Shown: positions 34,565 to 46,557, counted from the stretch's first letter. The stretch is DNA of 64,000 bases from Proliferodiscus dingleyae (GCA_003988795.1 QYAK01000015.1:620001-684000); one strand, 5' to 3'. Made by a program: numbers and translations. Notes: generated from the letters alone by a model not told the origin.

Positions 34565-35669
34565 CTACGAAGCGTAAGTCTCAGGCGGCGGACTCGGATA
34601 CGCCTTCGCGACCTCAACTGCCTTCTCGGCATCGCCCTCTCTATCCCCCATAGACGTCCCCACAAACTTATCTCCCGCAACCATGACTTCCCTGTCCCTT
34701 ACTCTACGCATCAGTTCTAGGAACTGACTGTTTTGGAACTTCGTGCTCTGGTCGTGTCGTACACTGTCTAGCAATTGTCCTGCTGTGCGTGCGAGAGCGT
34801 CAGGATCTGAATCTTCTGGTCTAGGCTCACTTTGAGGTGTGGAGGGGTCGTGAATTTGGTCTGCACCGATGCGAATGGTGTGTTCCGGTTCAGTTGAAGG
34901 TATGCCGGAGGCGGGTTCGTCGGTCACCATGTCTTGACCCATTTCGAGGCCCCTTCCTTGTACACTTTCATAAATCTCCTCTGATCTACTACTTTGTGCA
35001 ACTTCGGCTTCTTGCCGTTCTTGTGCGAGTACCTCCTCGTTCCGAGCAGCTTCCTCGAACGCCCGCGCGAATGCTTCGTCGTCAAATTGCTCGGGTTGCT
35101 TCTGTTGCGATATCAAGGACTGCGGTTGTGGTGTGAAAGATTGAGCGGGATAGTTCATGCCCATCCTGCTCATGGGAGAATAATTTTCGAATGGAATTGA
35201 TCGCTGGCTTGGTGTGGAGATCTGGCTCCGCTGCCGCGCGAAGTCCGTATGCCAACCTCCCAGTTCTTGTCTTTGAGGCGTAAATGGTTGCTGTAATTGT
35301 GGAGATGGAGTCGATATATTCAGTCTTTGAAAGTCTGAAGCCCAGCTTGCTGATGACGCGGACTGTTGTAATTGTGGGGGAGGAGGATGTGCATGTGAGA
35401 AGGGTTGTGGGCTGAATAAATTTGACTCCAATTGCCCGGCTTGAAAAGCCTCGAATTCATGATTCACAAGTCCTGCGTTCGGCGCTGGACTAGATCTGAA
35501 ACTCTGCAATGCTATTAGCGATATAATTCGAGGTCGCGATTTGGAAAAAGCATACTTGCGCCGGAGACGCTCTATGAACCAGCCTGTCTTGCTGTAAAGT
35601 TCGATCAACGGTGCTGTGTTTTTGGAAATTCTGGAGGGCGTTTGACGGCCCGCACATCGAGTCCGCCAT
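34565..35669 (-). CDS. PEX20: Peroxin 20 (Pex20), co-receptor for PTS2 import
   Basis: Two exons: 35669-35556 and 35503-34565, joined in phase 0, giving 350 residues. The start at 35669 gives the conserved N-terminus MADSMCGPSNALQNFQKH, whose cysteine at position 6 is the residue used for redox-sensitive mono-ubiquitination and recycling in the Pex5/Pex20 family. An alternative frame opening at 35839 reads through the intron and misses this N-terminus. After the intron come SFRSSPAPNAGLVNHEFEAF, Gln/Pro-rich linkers and two WxxxF motifs (WASDF and WHTDF) that bind Pex14/Pex13. A C-terminal helix pair (LARTAGQLLDSV, FLELMRRVRDREV) marks the Pex7-binding region. The protein works with Pex7 to carry PTS2 cargo to peroxisomes. 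Divergent from SEC13. Confidence 0.93.
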
Positions 35670-36171
35670 AGCAGCGGGGGTTCAGATCCAGTGGTCGATG
35701 CGGACAACGTTGGCTTATTATGCTGGGAAGGGATTGTCTTGTGTTGGAGGCGAGGCGATTCAGTGAGGTGGGCCGAGGTTGTCCTTGGGCAACGAGGAAT
35801 GTATTGGCTTCCGAAGAGACTGTGGTGGTGTCTATCCAAAGATCTAATGCCAGGTAAGGGAACTGTATCCTATGCAGCTATTATAACAAAGACTAGCAGG
35901 ATAAAAAGGAAGGTATTAGCAGGAATCGTTGGGCACTGAAAGTTGAGGATGATGAAGCAGGAAGAAGCTCGGCTTGTGATAGTTCGCCGCCTTTGACGTC
36001 TGGCGGGGGAGCCAAGCGCAGCCCTCAGCCTTCCAGCTGCAACAAAGTTAATCCGGCCGAGCCTTCAACTTCTCGAGACAGCCTGGCTGTAACCACCACC
36101 GGGGAGCTGTCCTTTCGATATCCAGAACCTCTCCCTGCCAGTCTTGACTGCCACATACATTCCAGGTCAAG
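35670..36171. promoter_or_regulatory. Divergent promoter region between PEX20 and SEC13
   Basis: About 0.5 kb lies between the two start codons. No TATA box or paired motif stands out. The small ORF at 35691-35939 is a shadow of the PEX20 5' end and promoter. Confidence 0.45.
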
Positions 36172-37254
36172 ATGGCTCAAGTCATCTCAAATTCCGGTCA
36201 TGATGAAATGATTGTACGGTTTCCCTTTTCCAATTGCAAATCCTACCCAGGATACCGCAACACAGATGTATGGACTAACACAATACAGCATGATGCAGTC
36301 CTAGACTACTATGGTCGCCGCCTCGCAACCTGCTCCTCCGACCGCACAGTCAAGATCTTCGAAGTAGAGGGCGATACACACCGTCTGACCGAGACTCTAA
36401 GAGGGTAAATATCTTCATCCCTGCCCCCCTAAACATTAGAACCTCCACCTCCACCTGCCCGCTCTCCCTTCCCAATATTCTTTCCCTGGCTGACACCCAC
36501 CCCTAGCCACGAGGGCGCAATCTGGTCCATCTCCTGGGCCCATCCCAAGTACGGCAGCATCCTCGCCTCCGCCTCCTACGACGGCACCGTCTTCATCTGG
36601 CGCGAAACGCCTCCTTCGGGCTTCACCAAGATCTTCGACTTCGCCCTGCATACCGCGTCCGTGAACCTGATCGCCTGGTCACCGCACGAATCCGGGTGCC
36701 TCTTAGCCTGCGCCTCGAGCGACGGAAACGTTAGCGTGCTGGAGTTCAAAGACAACAGCAGTTTCGACCACAAAATCTTCCAGGCGCACGGCATAGGCGT
36801 CAACAGCGTCAGCTGGGCGCCGAGTGCGCAGGCGGGAAGTCTAGTCACTGCCGCGGGCGGGCAGGGGGGTGTGAGGAGGTTTGTGACGGGGGGCTCGGAT
36901 AATGTTCTAAGGATATGGTCTTGGGACCAGGCATCGCAGAATTACAAGCAGGAAGGCGCGCCGCTGACGGGTCATACAGACTGGGTGCGCGACGTGGCGT
37001 GGTCGCCTACGGTCTTACAGAAGAGCTATATTGCGTCTGCGTCGCAGGACAAGACGGTGCGGATCTGGACCACGGATCCTAGTAAGGGAGGCGTCTGGGA
37101 AAGTAAGGTCCTGTCATTCGACGTTGTGGTTTGGAGAGTTAGCTGGAGTTTGAGTGGGAATGTGCTTGCAGTTAGTGGAGGCGACAATAGGGTCAGTCTA
37201 TGGAAGGAGAACCTGAAGGGAGAGTGGGCCTGTGTGAAAAATATTGAGGAGTAG
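36172..37254 (+). CDS. SEC13: Sec13, COPII coat and nuclear pore WD40 protein
   Basis: Three exons: 36172-36213, 36289-36404 and 36507-37254, giving 301 residues (Sec13 is normally about 300). The first exon is short (MAQVISNSGHDEMI), followed by HDAVLDYYGRRLATCSSDRT and the LRGHEGAIWSISWAHPKYG junction across intron 2. Six WD40 repeats are visible, for example YDGTVFIWRE, HGIGVNSVSWAPS, GGSDNVLRIWSWD, HTDWVRDVAWSP, SQDKTVRIWTTD and SGGDNRVSLWKE. Sec13 is an open six-blade beta-propeller that pairs with Sec31 in COPII vesicle coats and with Nup145C/Nup96 in the nuclear pore. Essential housekeeping gene. Confidence 0.95.
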
Positions 37255-37638
37255 ATTCCTGATTCAACAGAGTCGTTATGGCTGGCGTTATGAGTAAAAG
37301 CATGTAGCTCTACCATCAATCAAAGACGATCCATTAACAAGAGATTCAGTGCAAGGCATTTGGTCAAATTCTTATTCTCATTCTCGTCAAAAATTCATAA
37401 AGTCTCGTTCCATTGCCGTATCTCACCTATTACGCCGTTTGTGCAGTTTTGTCTTCTATATATTACCTACTCGCCCGCCACGAAAGTATCAAAGTGCCGA
37501 CATATCTGCAAGATCATGTCCCTTTTTGCGATGAGCAAACAAGATGAATCATTAGTATGCATATAGAGTATCTTTTTCAAATCTTTGAAAAGTGGCAGTG
37601 AAAATTTGTAATGTATAGCGGAGATAGAGACAATTCCA
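37255..37638. other. Intergenic spacer between convergent SEC13 and F-box gene
   Basis: AT-rich 3' flanks of two converging genes. Short ORFs at 37349-37566 carry no motif. Nothing else seen. Confidence 0.6.
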
Positions 37639-39946
37639 TTATCTTGGGACCACGTCAAAGAAGGCGATAGTCTCATCGTTGAGGTCGTTGTCGTCTTGCA
37701 TGTTCTCTGAAAGGCCAGCAGCGCTACGGTTGACATTCCACCAGATGAAGGGGCCCGATTCCGTACTCTCGTGGTTCGGATCAGCCCATGCATCCCACCA
37801 TCGGCCCACGATGACTCTACCGCCGGGTAGGACACAGCCTTCGTAGCAGAAGTGCTGCTCTTGCTGGTAGTTGCCGTTCTCGTCTGTGTACATTTTCATG
37901 AGAACAATGCGTTGGAAGCCATGCAGCCCTTGCTGTAAGGGAAGAGCGTGCAGGCGACCGTAAAAGTAAGCGGGTTTGGAGTCACGTACGAAGCCATAAA
38001 AGCTAAGAACCCTAGGTTTCTTCGCTGCAGACATAGTCTTGCTCTTGCGTGGGGATGTCCGACGGTTTGAAGCGGTGGTAGGAGGTGAGTTGGAGTCAAT
38101 GAACGGGTCGCTCTGCAAGAGTACCTCCCACATATGTGGCCAGCGGGTGGAAGGAAATTTTGATTCGTCGAAAAACATCTCCATATCCTGTCAGATTACA
38201 CATCAGTCAAATTGCCGAGCAGAAAGTGATATGGGATCAGCTACTGGGAAAGTATCACCCTGATCGGTGGCATCAGAATACATGTCTTTCTGCCATCCAT
38301 ACTTGTTCATTCTTAACCCTAATCGATCACGGCTATCCATGAATGCTTCGATATAGTTAGCAAAGCTTCAAGCTCAACAGCCGTTTAGAACGTACTATGT
38401 GCGCCCTTCCAGAATCGGCCCAAAGGTTGAGTTCCAGCCTTGATAGTTCCGACCCATGCCTGAGGAAACTGGTCACGGTCGAGTGATGCGTAGTCATTTC
38501 CAAAGATTCCCTCGCTACTACTAGCTTTGAAATGGAACTTGAAGAAGTTGACCACATGCAAGAGCCAACGTACATTGATGTCTTGTTTGACCTTGCCGAC
38601 GAAAATTGGTTGTGCTTTTGAGGTCGTATAGGCCTGGGACTGCGAAATGTCGAAGTGAGAGATCTTACCATTGCAGTGATCTGGGTGAAGCGAGATTGGT
38701 GAGAGAGTGAGTTGAATGATATATACTAAGCTGTTCGATTGCGTGGCTGTTACAATCCTACTAGAGTCATTTCTCCCATCAAGAGCGCCGTCGGTATTGA
38801 AAATTGCGTCGATGATGTCCACGAATTTGCCGTCGCCTGTATTGGTGAGCATTCTTCGAATGAAGCTCAAGTTCAAGCCGTCGACCATCTCATTGCCATC
38901 ATTGTCGCGGACTATACGAGCATCGGATTCTATTCAAAGCATCAGTTTTTTTGTAAAGTCTTGCCGCAACGACAAAATCACCAATTATTAGAGTCTTCAT
39001 CATCTCTAAGTAGTCTTTCTGATTCTTCTGCTGGACTCTTCGGATCTCGGCCGTTATTTGCGCTCCAAATTGCCCCAGATCAAAGCAAGTCCACGTTTGT
39101 GAAACAGAACTCCTGAAGCGATACTTCTTAGCCATATCCTGAGTAGTGGTACCGGGAATCTTGTCGAAAGTCTGTTCAAATCGCTCTCGCCAGACACTAT
39201 CGTTGATCGAAGCTTCGGTAGCCCTGCATACTCTAGCATATCTCGTGACGTCGCGCGGCGTTGGGAGGTAGCTGGAGATATTCTGATGGATCTAGAGGAA
39301 TCTAGAAATTAGCGAAATTGCCAAACAAGCCTACATATCAATAAGGGGATTGTCAGGCAATAGAAGATATTTAGAATCATGACCCGAACATAGGTCCTTT
39401 GTAGGCGAGAGAGAGGGTAGCTCAACTCATCACGCGAGTGGCCTTGCCGAAGTGTGACCGTTTATCACAGGCCAGGCCAGGCCAATAAGTCGACCGTGAA
39501 GGCGTTCAGCTGTGTCATCGAATCATCTTGAAGTATATAAAATGGTTCAAGCATACCTCAACTGGGAGACTCAAAAAAAGTCTGTCACATTCGCCATTTG
39601 CGTGTTTTGCTGGGTATGCTAGTCCAGCAGCTTCTCGAAGAAACAGATACTCTGAAGCTTTCGTATTGGTAGCGTCCTGCTCAACATGATCATCCCTGTC
39701 ATCATTAGTCGTCTCCGCGCCCAATAATGAAGGGCTAGAGGCGGAGACAATGTCGTAGCCAGTATAGGTATCTCCTTTCGTAGACCCAAACCAATGCTCA
39801 AGCTTCAGAAAGTTCTTTGAATCTTGCTTCGGTGGAATACTTGCATAGTCAAGACTTGGCGACTTCCTACTACTAGGTCGAGTACGACCCAGCCGCTGCA
39901 TATAGTGGGCCACTGGCTTAGATTTAGATTGACCAGTAGCATGCAT
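37639..39946 (-). CDS. F-box domain protein
   Basis: Five exons inferred: 39946-39557, 39291-38982, 38929-38396, 38345-38245 and 38187-37639, giving 627 residues. The F-box is split by the first intron (265 bp): exon 1 ends LFLSLPVE and exon 2 continues IHQNISSYLPTPRDVTRYARV, then CRATEASINDSVWRERFEQ. The LPxEIxxxIxxYL...D..R...VC pattern is that of an F-box, which binds Skp1 in SCF ubiquitin ligases. The remainder (about 200-627) includes RIVRDNDGNEMVDGLNLSF, KVKQDINVRWLLHV, WPHMWEVLLQS, LSFYGFVRDS and GRVIVGRWWDAW. It has no WD40 or LRR repeats that I can see and likely forms a family-specific substrate domain. Introns 2 and 4 use non-consensus donors (GTGATT, GTAGCT), so those joins are less certain. 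The substrate is unknown. Confidence 0.75.
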
Positions 39947-40342
39947 CTTGAATGAGAGGGAGAGGAAATGATAGTGATGAAGCTGTCAGGAGGAAAAAGC
40001 AAGTGCTAATCGATATGCAGGATTGGATTCCTAAAACAAGGAAGCGTGTCAAGATCTTCATAAAGAATTGGGACGACAGTTGGATTGACTGATATCCGGA
40101 ACTTAGTGTTTGAACATTTCGAATGCAGTGACTCGAGGTTGGGGTCAGAGCATGTCGGGTTCGATGATTCAAAATGGAAGGAGAGTACGGAGCAGCAATT
40201 GAGACGATTTTGTGTTGACAATCGGCTGGAGCGAGATGCGTTTGCTGAAGTCTGGGAGGCAGGTCGGACGCATAAACAAAAAGTCAATGTGATGTTGATG
40301 CAGTCAGTGTGCTGATCCAGAGTTGCCAGGAGAGGCAAGTGC

Positions 40343-40364
40343 GAGTGAGTGAGTGAGTGAGTGA
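40343..40364. repeat. GTGA tetranucleotide repeat
   Basis: About five tandem GTGA/GAGT units in the 5' flank of the F-box gene. Confidence 0.85.
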
Positions 40365-41188
40365 AGTGGATGAGACTGAGTGAATTTCGGCTTCAGTCAC
40401 AAAATCATAGGCGCTAATATCTCAAAGACATTCCAGTAGCGTAAAGTTCATAATATAAGTGAATTGAAGATCAATGTCTTCTATGCGCCGGCAATGCTGC
40501 AAGCGTTACCTCAGGTGAACCAACACTTGCGTGAATACTGGTGGTCAAAAATAGGATGGCCAAGGCCTTTTCAGATCTTAAGATGAGAAATTGAGGAGTG
40601 TAATGCTATCATCAACGATCGAAATTCAGGATTATTTGAAACCTGATAGTTATAGAGATAGAGGAGGTAGTAGTGAGTGTAAAAATCCGAGATCATGCTT
40701 GGCTAAGATATACTTCACAAAATCGACAGGTGCAAACAGAATAACAGCAGTCGCAGCATGGTACTACTTCCACTCACAAAGACTGGCCATGAAAATGTTG
40801 AATAACAGGTTCTTCCTCGAACTTGTGTCAAAGAGCCGAGCTTGCTTCTGGATACTTGCAGGCGCTGAAACCAGTCCGTTCTATCACAGAACCGTCTCTG
40901 TTTTCAGGGACTGATAGCAGATTGTGACTTGCAGTTACAAACGAGTATATCTGTACCTCCATGCTGCTATCTGAAGTTTCCTTGAGACTCCCGAACTGCA
41001 TTGCAGCAAGGGGCAGACTAAGCAGGTATTTCTCTCAAGGCCTAACTGGAATGGGCCTGATGGCTACACAACTTGTGCAGTCGGACCTGGAAGCGTGGCT
41101 CAAGGAGATCCGAACAAAGCCATCACTGGATACAAGTTACACGGTCCGACCATCGTAGATGTCTTGCTGGGGGGCCCAGATCTGCAAG

Positions 41189-41215
41189 GTACAGTACAGT
41201 ACAGTACAGTACAGT
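41189..41215. repeat. ACAGT pentanucleotide tandem repeat
   Basis: Five consecutive ACAGT units (GTACAGTACAGT...). The word GTACAGTAC is also found scattered elsewhere in this window, so the array may be a local expansion of a dispersed motif. Confidence 0.9.
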
Positions 41216-41363
41216 GCGATTTCCTGCACGACACAAACGCTGGGCGCATTCTAGGGTTAGCCAGAGTCGGACAGGTGAGCACTGCACTGCGCTGCAGCCT
41301 TTGTCTCGGCATCATGTCAGCATGGCCCAGAGCCATCCGCTTATTCGGGTCGCAACATGACAT

Positions 41364-41425
41364 GAACATGCTTTGGAAGTGTGGACATGCTTTGGACATG
41401 CTTTGGACATGCTTTGAACACGCTT
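41364..41425. repeat. GGACATGCTTTG minisatellite
   Basis: Around five imperfect copies of an 11-12-bp unit (ACATGCTTTGG), decaying at the 3' end to AACACGCTTTTGACACG. Read as protein on the minus strand it gives a repetitive SKACPKHV-like peptide, which I treat as an artefact. Confidence 0.8.
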
Positions 41426-42120
41426 TTGACACGTTATGGTGTCGTTACTCACGCGCCATGTGACTCGTGCCACGCCGAAACCCAAGCCGGGAGGCGCCGG
41501 CTTGCTGTCTCTTATCTCTGGGCCACCCAACACCATGACCATGACCTGAACATACTTGCAGGCAGCGGCTGTCAGCACCAACTCCACCTCACAAATCGAA
41601 CGATCGCCCGCCACTCGGACAAGCTTTTGACAAAACCACTGGTACACCAGCACCAGGTAGAGGCGATCAATCGCATTGCTGGGCCCCCAGGCTCTTATCC
41701 CCGTATCAGGAAAATGTCCGGCTCTTCCGCGACGAGATAAAGACGCCCTTTAGCAAATAGCAGATCGTCACTGGTACCAGCTTGCCAGGTTCTACAGTAG
41801 CATTAGCATCTCCCAAGTGGGACGCTAAGATACACGAGCACGAGTCTTCCCTACCCTAGATCGTGGTTGTGGAGCGTTGCAGACGTACCGTGCCCGCGGA
41901 TTCGGTCCTCGTTCAAAATGCTTCTCCGGTGGATTTTCTCATCTTTCCACTTCTCTCTATCTACGATCTCTCTCTTAAATCACGCGCCACGCTTCACGAA
42001 CTTGTATACTGAACGTCATGATGTATTTCGTCTAAATCATTCTATCCTCTGAAAGACCTGGAATTTCCCCAGTAACGCGTATTGTATAATTTCAAACGGC
42101 CCTGCGCTCTCTGAGAAATC

Positions 42121-44210
42121 ATGGCCTCCACAGCCATGCCAGAAGCAGAAGCAAAAGCTCCTCGCTCAGATGAAAAAGCAGAGATCAGCTCGCCGGAGAC
42201 AGCCATAGACGCCCTCGCATTAGTCAAGGCGCAAGATGTTCACCACCCTATCCACTGGCCTGCTTGGAAGCGTTGGTCTATTATCGCCGTCTACTGCTTG
42301 CTGCAAACTTTTGTTACCTTGACGAGCACTACGTATGTCGGGGCCGAGTTCTTGATCCAGGAGAAGTGGGGTGGCAGCACTCAAGTCATCACCCTAGGCC
42401 AAAGTCTGTTCATCGTTGGAAATGCTGTCGGTCCTGCTTTCATGGGTCCTCTATCGTATGCATTCCCTGCAACTGGTACCTGATCAAAAGTGTGCTTACT
42501 CGTACAGGGATATTGGAGGTCGAAAATGGGTTTACGTAGCGAGCATCTCGGCCTACGCTATTCTGAACTTTGTATGTCCATTGCTAGTAATTAAAACTAT
42601 GGCTTCTGAACTTATGATTCATTTAGGGTTGTGCTTATGCTCGAAATCTGCCAATGCTTATCATTTTTATGTTTCTGATAGGCACAGCTGGCTCAACTGC
42701 CCTTTCTAGTAAGTACATAGAGAGATGTTTCGACTTTCCAGCGCATCCTCAGAACTTCGTAACACTACACTTGCTTCCGAAGTCGTATTCAAAAAACCAT
42801 TACTTCTCATATGCTTAGTAGCAGCTCATGACGTCTACTCATCTATAAATAAAGAATTCCCAAGCAGATAATCACTAACTTTCTTCATAGATGTTGCCGG
42901 AACAATTGCCGATCTGTTCGGAGATGTGGATGGAGCTGGTCAAGCAATGGCATTATTCGTCGTCAGTGCGAACGTAGGACCTAGCCTTGGGTCTCCTGTC
43001 GGAGGCTGGTATGTTTGTTTGGTATTTTCAGAGTACTGGGCATATCTCAAGAAGCAAATTCTGACTACCGTTCGTCTATAGGATCACTGATGATGAAAGC
43101 CTTGGGCTCAAATGGATTTACCTTATCAATGTAAGGGCACAGATTTCCGTTGAATAGGAAATATACCTCGCAAGTCACGAGATCATCTTCCTCTAACAAC
43201 GCTTTCGTTGCGGAAAGTCATGATGAAATTACAGCAAATCTCTAAAGGCCGCCGCATAGCTCACAATTTCTGCAGGTCATCATCGGCTTCGGCTTCGCAG
43301 TTATCATGTGTTTCATCCCCGAGACACTCCCACGCTTGGTAATTGCTAAGAAAGCCGCTCAGGCGCAAAATATCGACCAAGACGAGATGGCCGTCCTGAC
43401 CACCAAAGTCAATGTCTTGCAGGAGATGAAGTTCGTCGCAACCATGACATTCCGCATCATGTTCACAGAACCTATCGTCCTCTGCCTGGGCATCTATAAC
43501 GGATTCGCCTACGGAATCTTGTTCCTCTATCTCGATGGAGTCTACGATGTGTTTGCGGTCAATAACAACCTGTCGTAAGTTCGACTATCTACGAACATCC
43601 TAGAATGCTAATAAAGTAATCTTCCAGAATCATCTCTGCCGATCTGACATATTTGAACTTTGTCGTCGGTGTGCTTTGCACTTTCTTCTTCGTGCCAGTG
43701 CAGACGTGGTTCTACGCGCGTGATCGCAAGAAGCATGGCCACAACCGGCCTGAGGCTCGGTTCATCACCTCACTGGTAGCTGTCTGGTTGTTTCCCATCA
43801 CGCTTCTTTGGTTCGCATTTACCAGCAATGGCAAAACCTCGTATTGGAGTCCGGTGGTGGCGGGCGGTGTCTTAGGATTTGCCGATCCATTACTGTGGTT
43901 GAGTATGCTGAACTACATTACAGGTAAAGTCCTTTTAATTTGCCATTGGCCATGTAATTAAGCAGACTAACGAACAATAGACTCATACCCCAATTTCGCC
44001 GGCTCAGCTATTGCCGCTTTCCTCATTCCGTCTTTCATTTTTGCAGCTGCCCTAGCACATCTAGGTGTCCTGATGTTCGAAAACATGAGCACAACCTGGG
44101 CCATGGCCACCATCGGCTTCGTCTCCCTGGGTCTTTGTGCTCTGATCTACGTCATTTTCTTTTTTGGTGCTGCGATTCGAAAACAGAGCAAATTGGCCCG
44201 AACTTTCTAA
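42121..44210 (+). CDS. Major facilitator superfamily transporter (DHA1 drug:H+ antiporter type)
   Basis: Eight exons: 42121-42455, 42508-42571, 42627-42708, 42891-43008, 43082-43130, 43276-43574, 43628-43923 and 43981-44210, giving 490 residues. After a charged N-terminal tail (PEAEAKAPRSDEKAE) come about twelve hydrophobic segments. The loop 2-3 motif GPLSDIGGRKWVY and the antiporter motif C-like ANVGPSLGSPVGGWI point to the DHA1 group, with a long central loop (PRLVIAKKAAQAQ...) between the halves. Such plasma-membrane proteins export drugs, polyamines or secondary metabolites using the proton gradient. It is convergent with a FSP1/AIFM2-like oxidoreductase, and a Zn2Cys6 regulator lies beyond that. 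The substrate is unknown. Confidence 0.9.
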
Positions 44211-44413
44211 ATGCCCCCATGGATTGGGTAGCTGTTTATAGGTATATTTGTGATAGATAGATCAGCGATAGGTCACAGGTATATCGGCGCTTCTCATATT
44301 GTAGTCTATTATTCCAGGCAGCTTCACGAATGTGACGATGTTCTGTATTACGAGTCTACTTTCTGGCTCACTAGCTACCTTCTACCTCTCTTCACTGTTA
44401 AATTTTTTTGAAA

Positions 44414-45818
44414 CTATTGAAGCTTTCCTTTGGCGGCTTCACGTCGACGCCATGCAATGATAGACCAAGGCAAAGAAAACTCCGTCCCATTGACAGTGTG
44501 ATCAAATCTCTCAAGGACTATATTTTTCCTGATCCATGTCAAGAAAAAACTTGGCAGCTTGGTAGTTCCAATGTGTCCGGTTGCAGTCCTGCCAATATGA
44601 AGACCCAGCATACCTGAAGATGATCAGCAACATTTCGAATGCAGAGAAAAGGTAGTCTTACGGCTCGCAGGCCTCTTGTAAGGAAGAGGCGCCTGGTTGT
44701 TCAAAACAAGGGTGATGTTTTTGGCCACATGCACTGATTGATGTTCGCAGTATATAGCCTGTGCCCAATCCATATCAGACACATCGCCCACAGCCCATAC
44801 TTCTTTTGTGCCTTTGACGTTCAGGAAATCATCGACCATCACGAATCCTCCACTATCGAGGAGGTTCGGTGGTAGGTATGAAGAGTTTGGGACGACACCG
44901 AAGGTAGGGATGTACATGTCGGCGACCAATTTGCTGCCGTCTGAGAGTGTAAGTTCCTGTCGACCATCTGGTTGTTTCGTTGCATCTAGGACTTTTGTCT
45001 GGAGTCTTAGATCTACTTTGAGATTGTGGAGCTCGTTCGTCACAAACTTCGATACACTCTCCGGTGTCTCCTCGAGGAGTGATGCTCCGTTTGCAAGCTA
45101 TAGATGGTTGAGAAATCAGCACATTTAGATATTCAGTCTTTTTTCCCTAATGGCCTTTGTACGAGGAGAGAAATATCAGACGTACCAAAATAATTTGCTT
45201 TTGACCTCCGTACTTGTATGCTAATTCGCCAGCCGTCTCTATGCCAGTCACGCCTCCACCAGCCACAACAATCTTCTGAGCAGGTCTTATCCGTGCCTGG
45301 AAGTCATGTAGGGCTTCTTTTGTCGCCTTCGTCGAACTCAGTGGTTTGAAGGGTGTATGTTCTTTCGTACGTGCGCCAGTAGCAAGAATGAGAAAGTCAT
45401 AATTGAGACTAGAGCTGCTAGTGGGACCGGAAATCTCTACCCTTTTGGCATTGATATCTACACTTGTGGCGGAGGCGAGAATGAACTCAAATCGGCCAGC
45501 AGGATACTGACTGAAGCCAGCAGCAATCGGTCGGAAGAGCTGCTCGTCGGTGAGTTGTCCAGGAACTACGCCTCGAGGAGCGGCTAAACTCCAGTAAAAT
45601 TCTTCATTTGGTGCCACGAGAGTGATTTTGAAATTTTGAATCTTCGCTGCTTGCCTGAGAATCAGATGTGCGGTCGGTACTCCTCCAAAGGAGCCACCAA
45701 GGATAACTATATGCTTCATAGCTCGAGATACGGAGTCTGTGGTCGGGGAATGTTGGAAGTAAGATCCAGTGAGAAAGTGGAAGATGACAGTGATGGCTCG
45801 TTGAATCGTATCAAACAT
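44414..45818 (-). CDS. FAD-dependent NAD(P)H oxidoreductase, FSP1/AIFM2 (AMID)-like
   Basis: Three exons: 45818-45186, 45097-44662 and 44613-44414, giving 422 residues. A first Rossmann motif (KHIVILGGSFGGVPTAH) binds FAD and a second (KIVVAGGGVTGIETAGELA, about 178-196) binds NAD(P)H. LILATGA, MYIPTFGVVPNS and VWAVGDVSDMDWAQ are the usual FAD-contacting blocks of the pyridine nucleotide-disulphide fold. These mark AIF-like flavoproteins of the FSP1/AMID type, which reduce quinones using NAD(P)H. The first 33 residues (MFDTIQRAITVIFHFLTG) are hydrophobic and could anchor the protein to a membrane; if translation began at 45719 (MKHIV) that segment would be lost. The protein may act in quinone reduction, oxidative stress or metabolite synthesis. 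Confidence 0.9.
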
Positions 45819-46557
45819 TATATTTGTTGACCAAGGCTCAGGCCTTGGACGCCAGTTATAAGAGATGGGAAATTTGGGCGTCCCGTTCCATGATCTATGC
45901 AGGGTACTTAAAGACTTATGAGACCAAACTGGCAGGGTTTAAACATGCAATGATGAACAATCATTGTAAATTTCGACGCGTTTCGAATCATAGTCTTGCC
46001 ACTACCGGAATTCAGCAAAGTGTTGGAAGACGTGCGAAGGGGGCCAACTATCTGGTAAGCGCAGCTGTGTCCAATCATATCGCATAACGCAGGTCCCACT
46101 GGTGGATTCGTCAACAACATCGAGACAGAACAATGTGCTTAGAAATGCTCTAGGATTGCATACTGGATTTCAAATGGTAAGATTCGGTATCGGAAATCGT
46201 TGGCTAGGAAAATAAGCCTGGCATGTTGCTCTTGGCATCAAGATCTTTGCGGCTACTCGACCAGCTTCGAGTCGTTCCCGTGGCCAATCACAGAGTAGAA
46301 CGCAGCTTTGATCAATCAGAACAAGATACGCAGCTGAGAGTAGGACAGAGCGTGCATGGCTGAGTTGCGACTGCTCAGTCATTTCGTAAACATAAAATGG
46401 CCCGTAGATTGAGGATGGTTCGCAATCCCAAGAGCTTTGCAATTTGGAACCTAATCATTGCTCCAGCTTTATATTCCAAGGCTTCGCCCTAATCTACAAA
46501 TGAAACAAGGTAGAAGGGCAAAACCCAGATTCTGAGATTTTCGAGCGCATTTCAGAC
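45819..46557. other. Intergenic spacer, FSP1-like gene to Zn2Cys6 regulator
   Basis: Promoter of the flavoprotein gene and 3' flank of the regulator. Short ORFs at 45824-46120 and 46170-46442 show no motif. Confidence 0.6.

Larger units (their letters stand above)
39947..42120. other. Repeat-rich spacer between F-box and MFS genes
   Basis: About 2.2 kb between divergent genes. Contains a GTGA tetranucleotide run (40343-40364), an ACAGT pentamer array (41189-41215) and an 11-12-bp GGACATGCTTTG repeat (41364-41425). An open frame at 40085-40315 (+) reads plausibly (a charged segment including DSKWKESTEQQLRRFC) but has no ATG or family match and may be chance. Confidence 0.55.

Noticed and set aside
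34565..35839. Single-exon 424-codon reading of the Pex20 locus
   Set aside because: It reads through the intron and loses the conserved MADSMCGPSNAL N-terminus, so the spliced model was preferred.
40085..40315. Plus-strand 75-codon open frame with charged, protein-like composition
   Set aside because: It opens without ATG, needs a too-short (28 bp) intron to join the preceding short ATG frame, and matches no family; left as a remark only.
41100..41653. ORFs over the ACAGT and GGACATGCTTTG repeats
   Set aside because: Repeat-driven translations on both strands.
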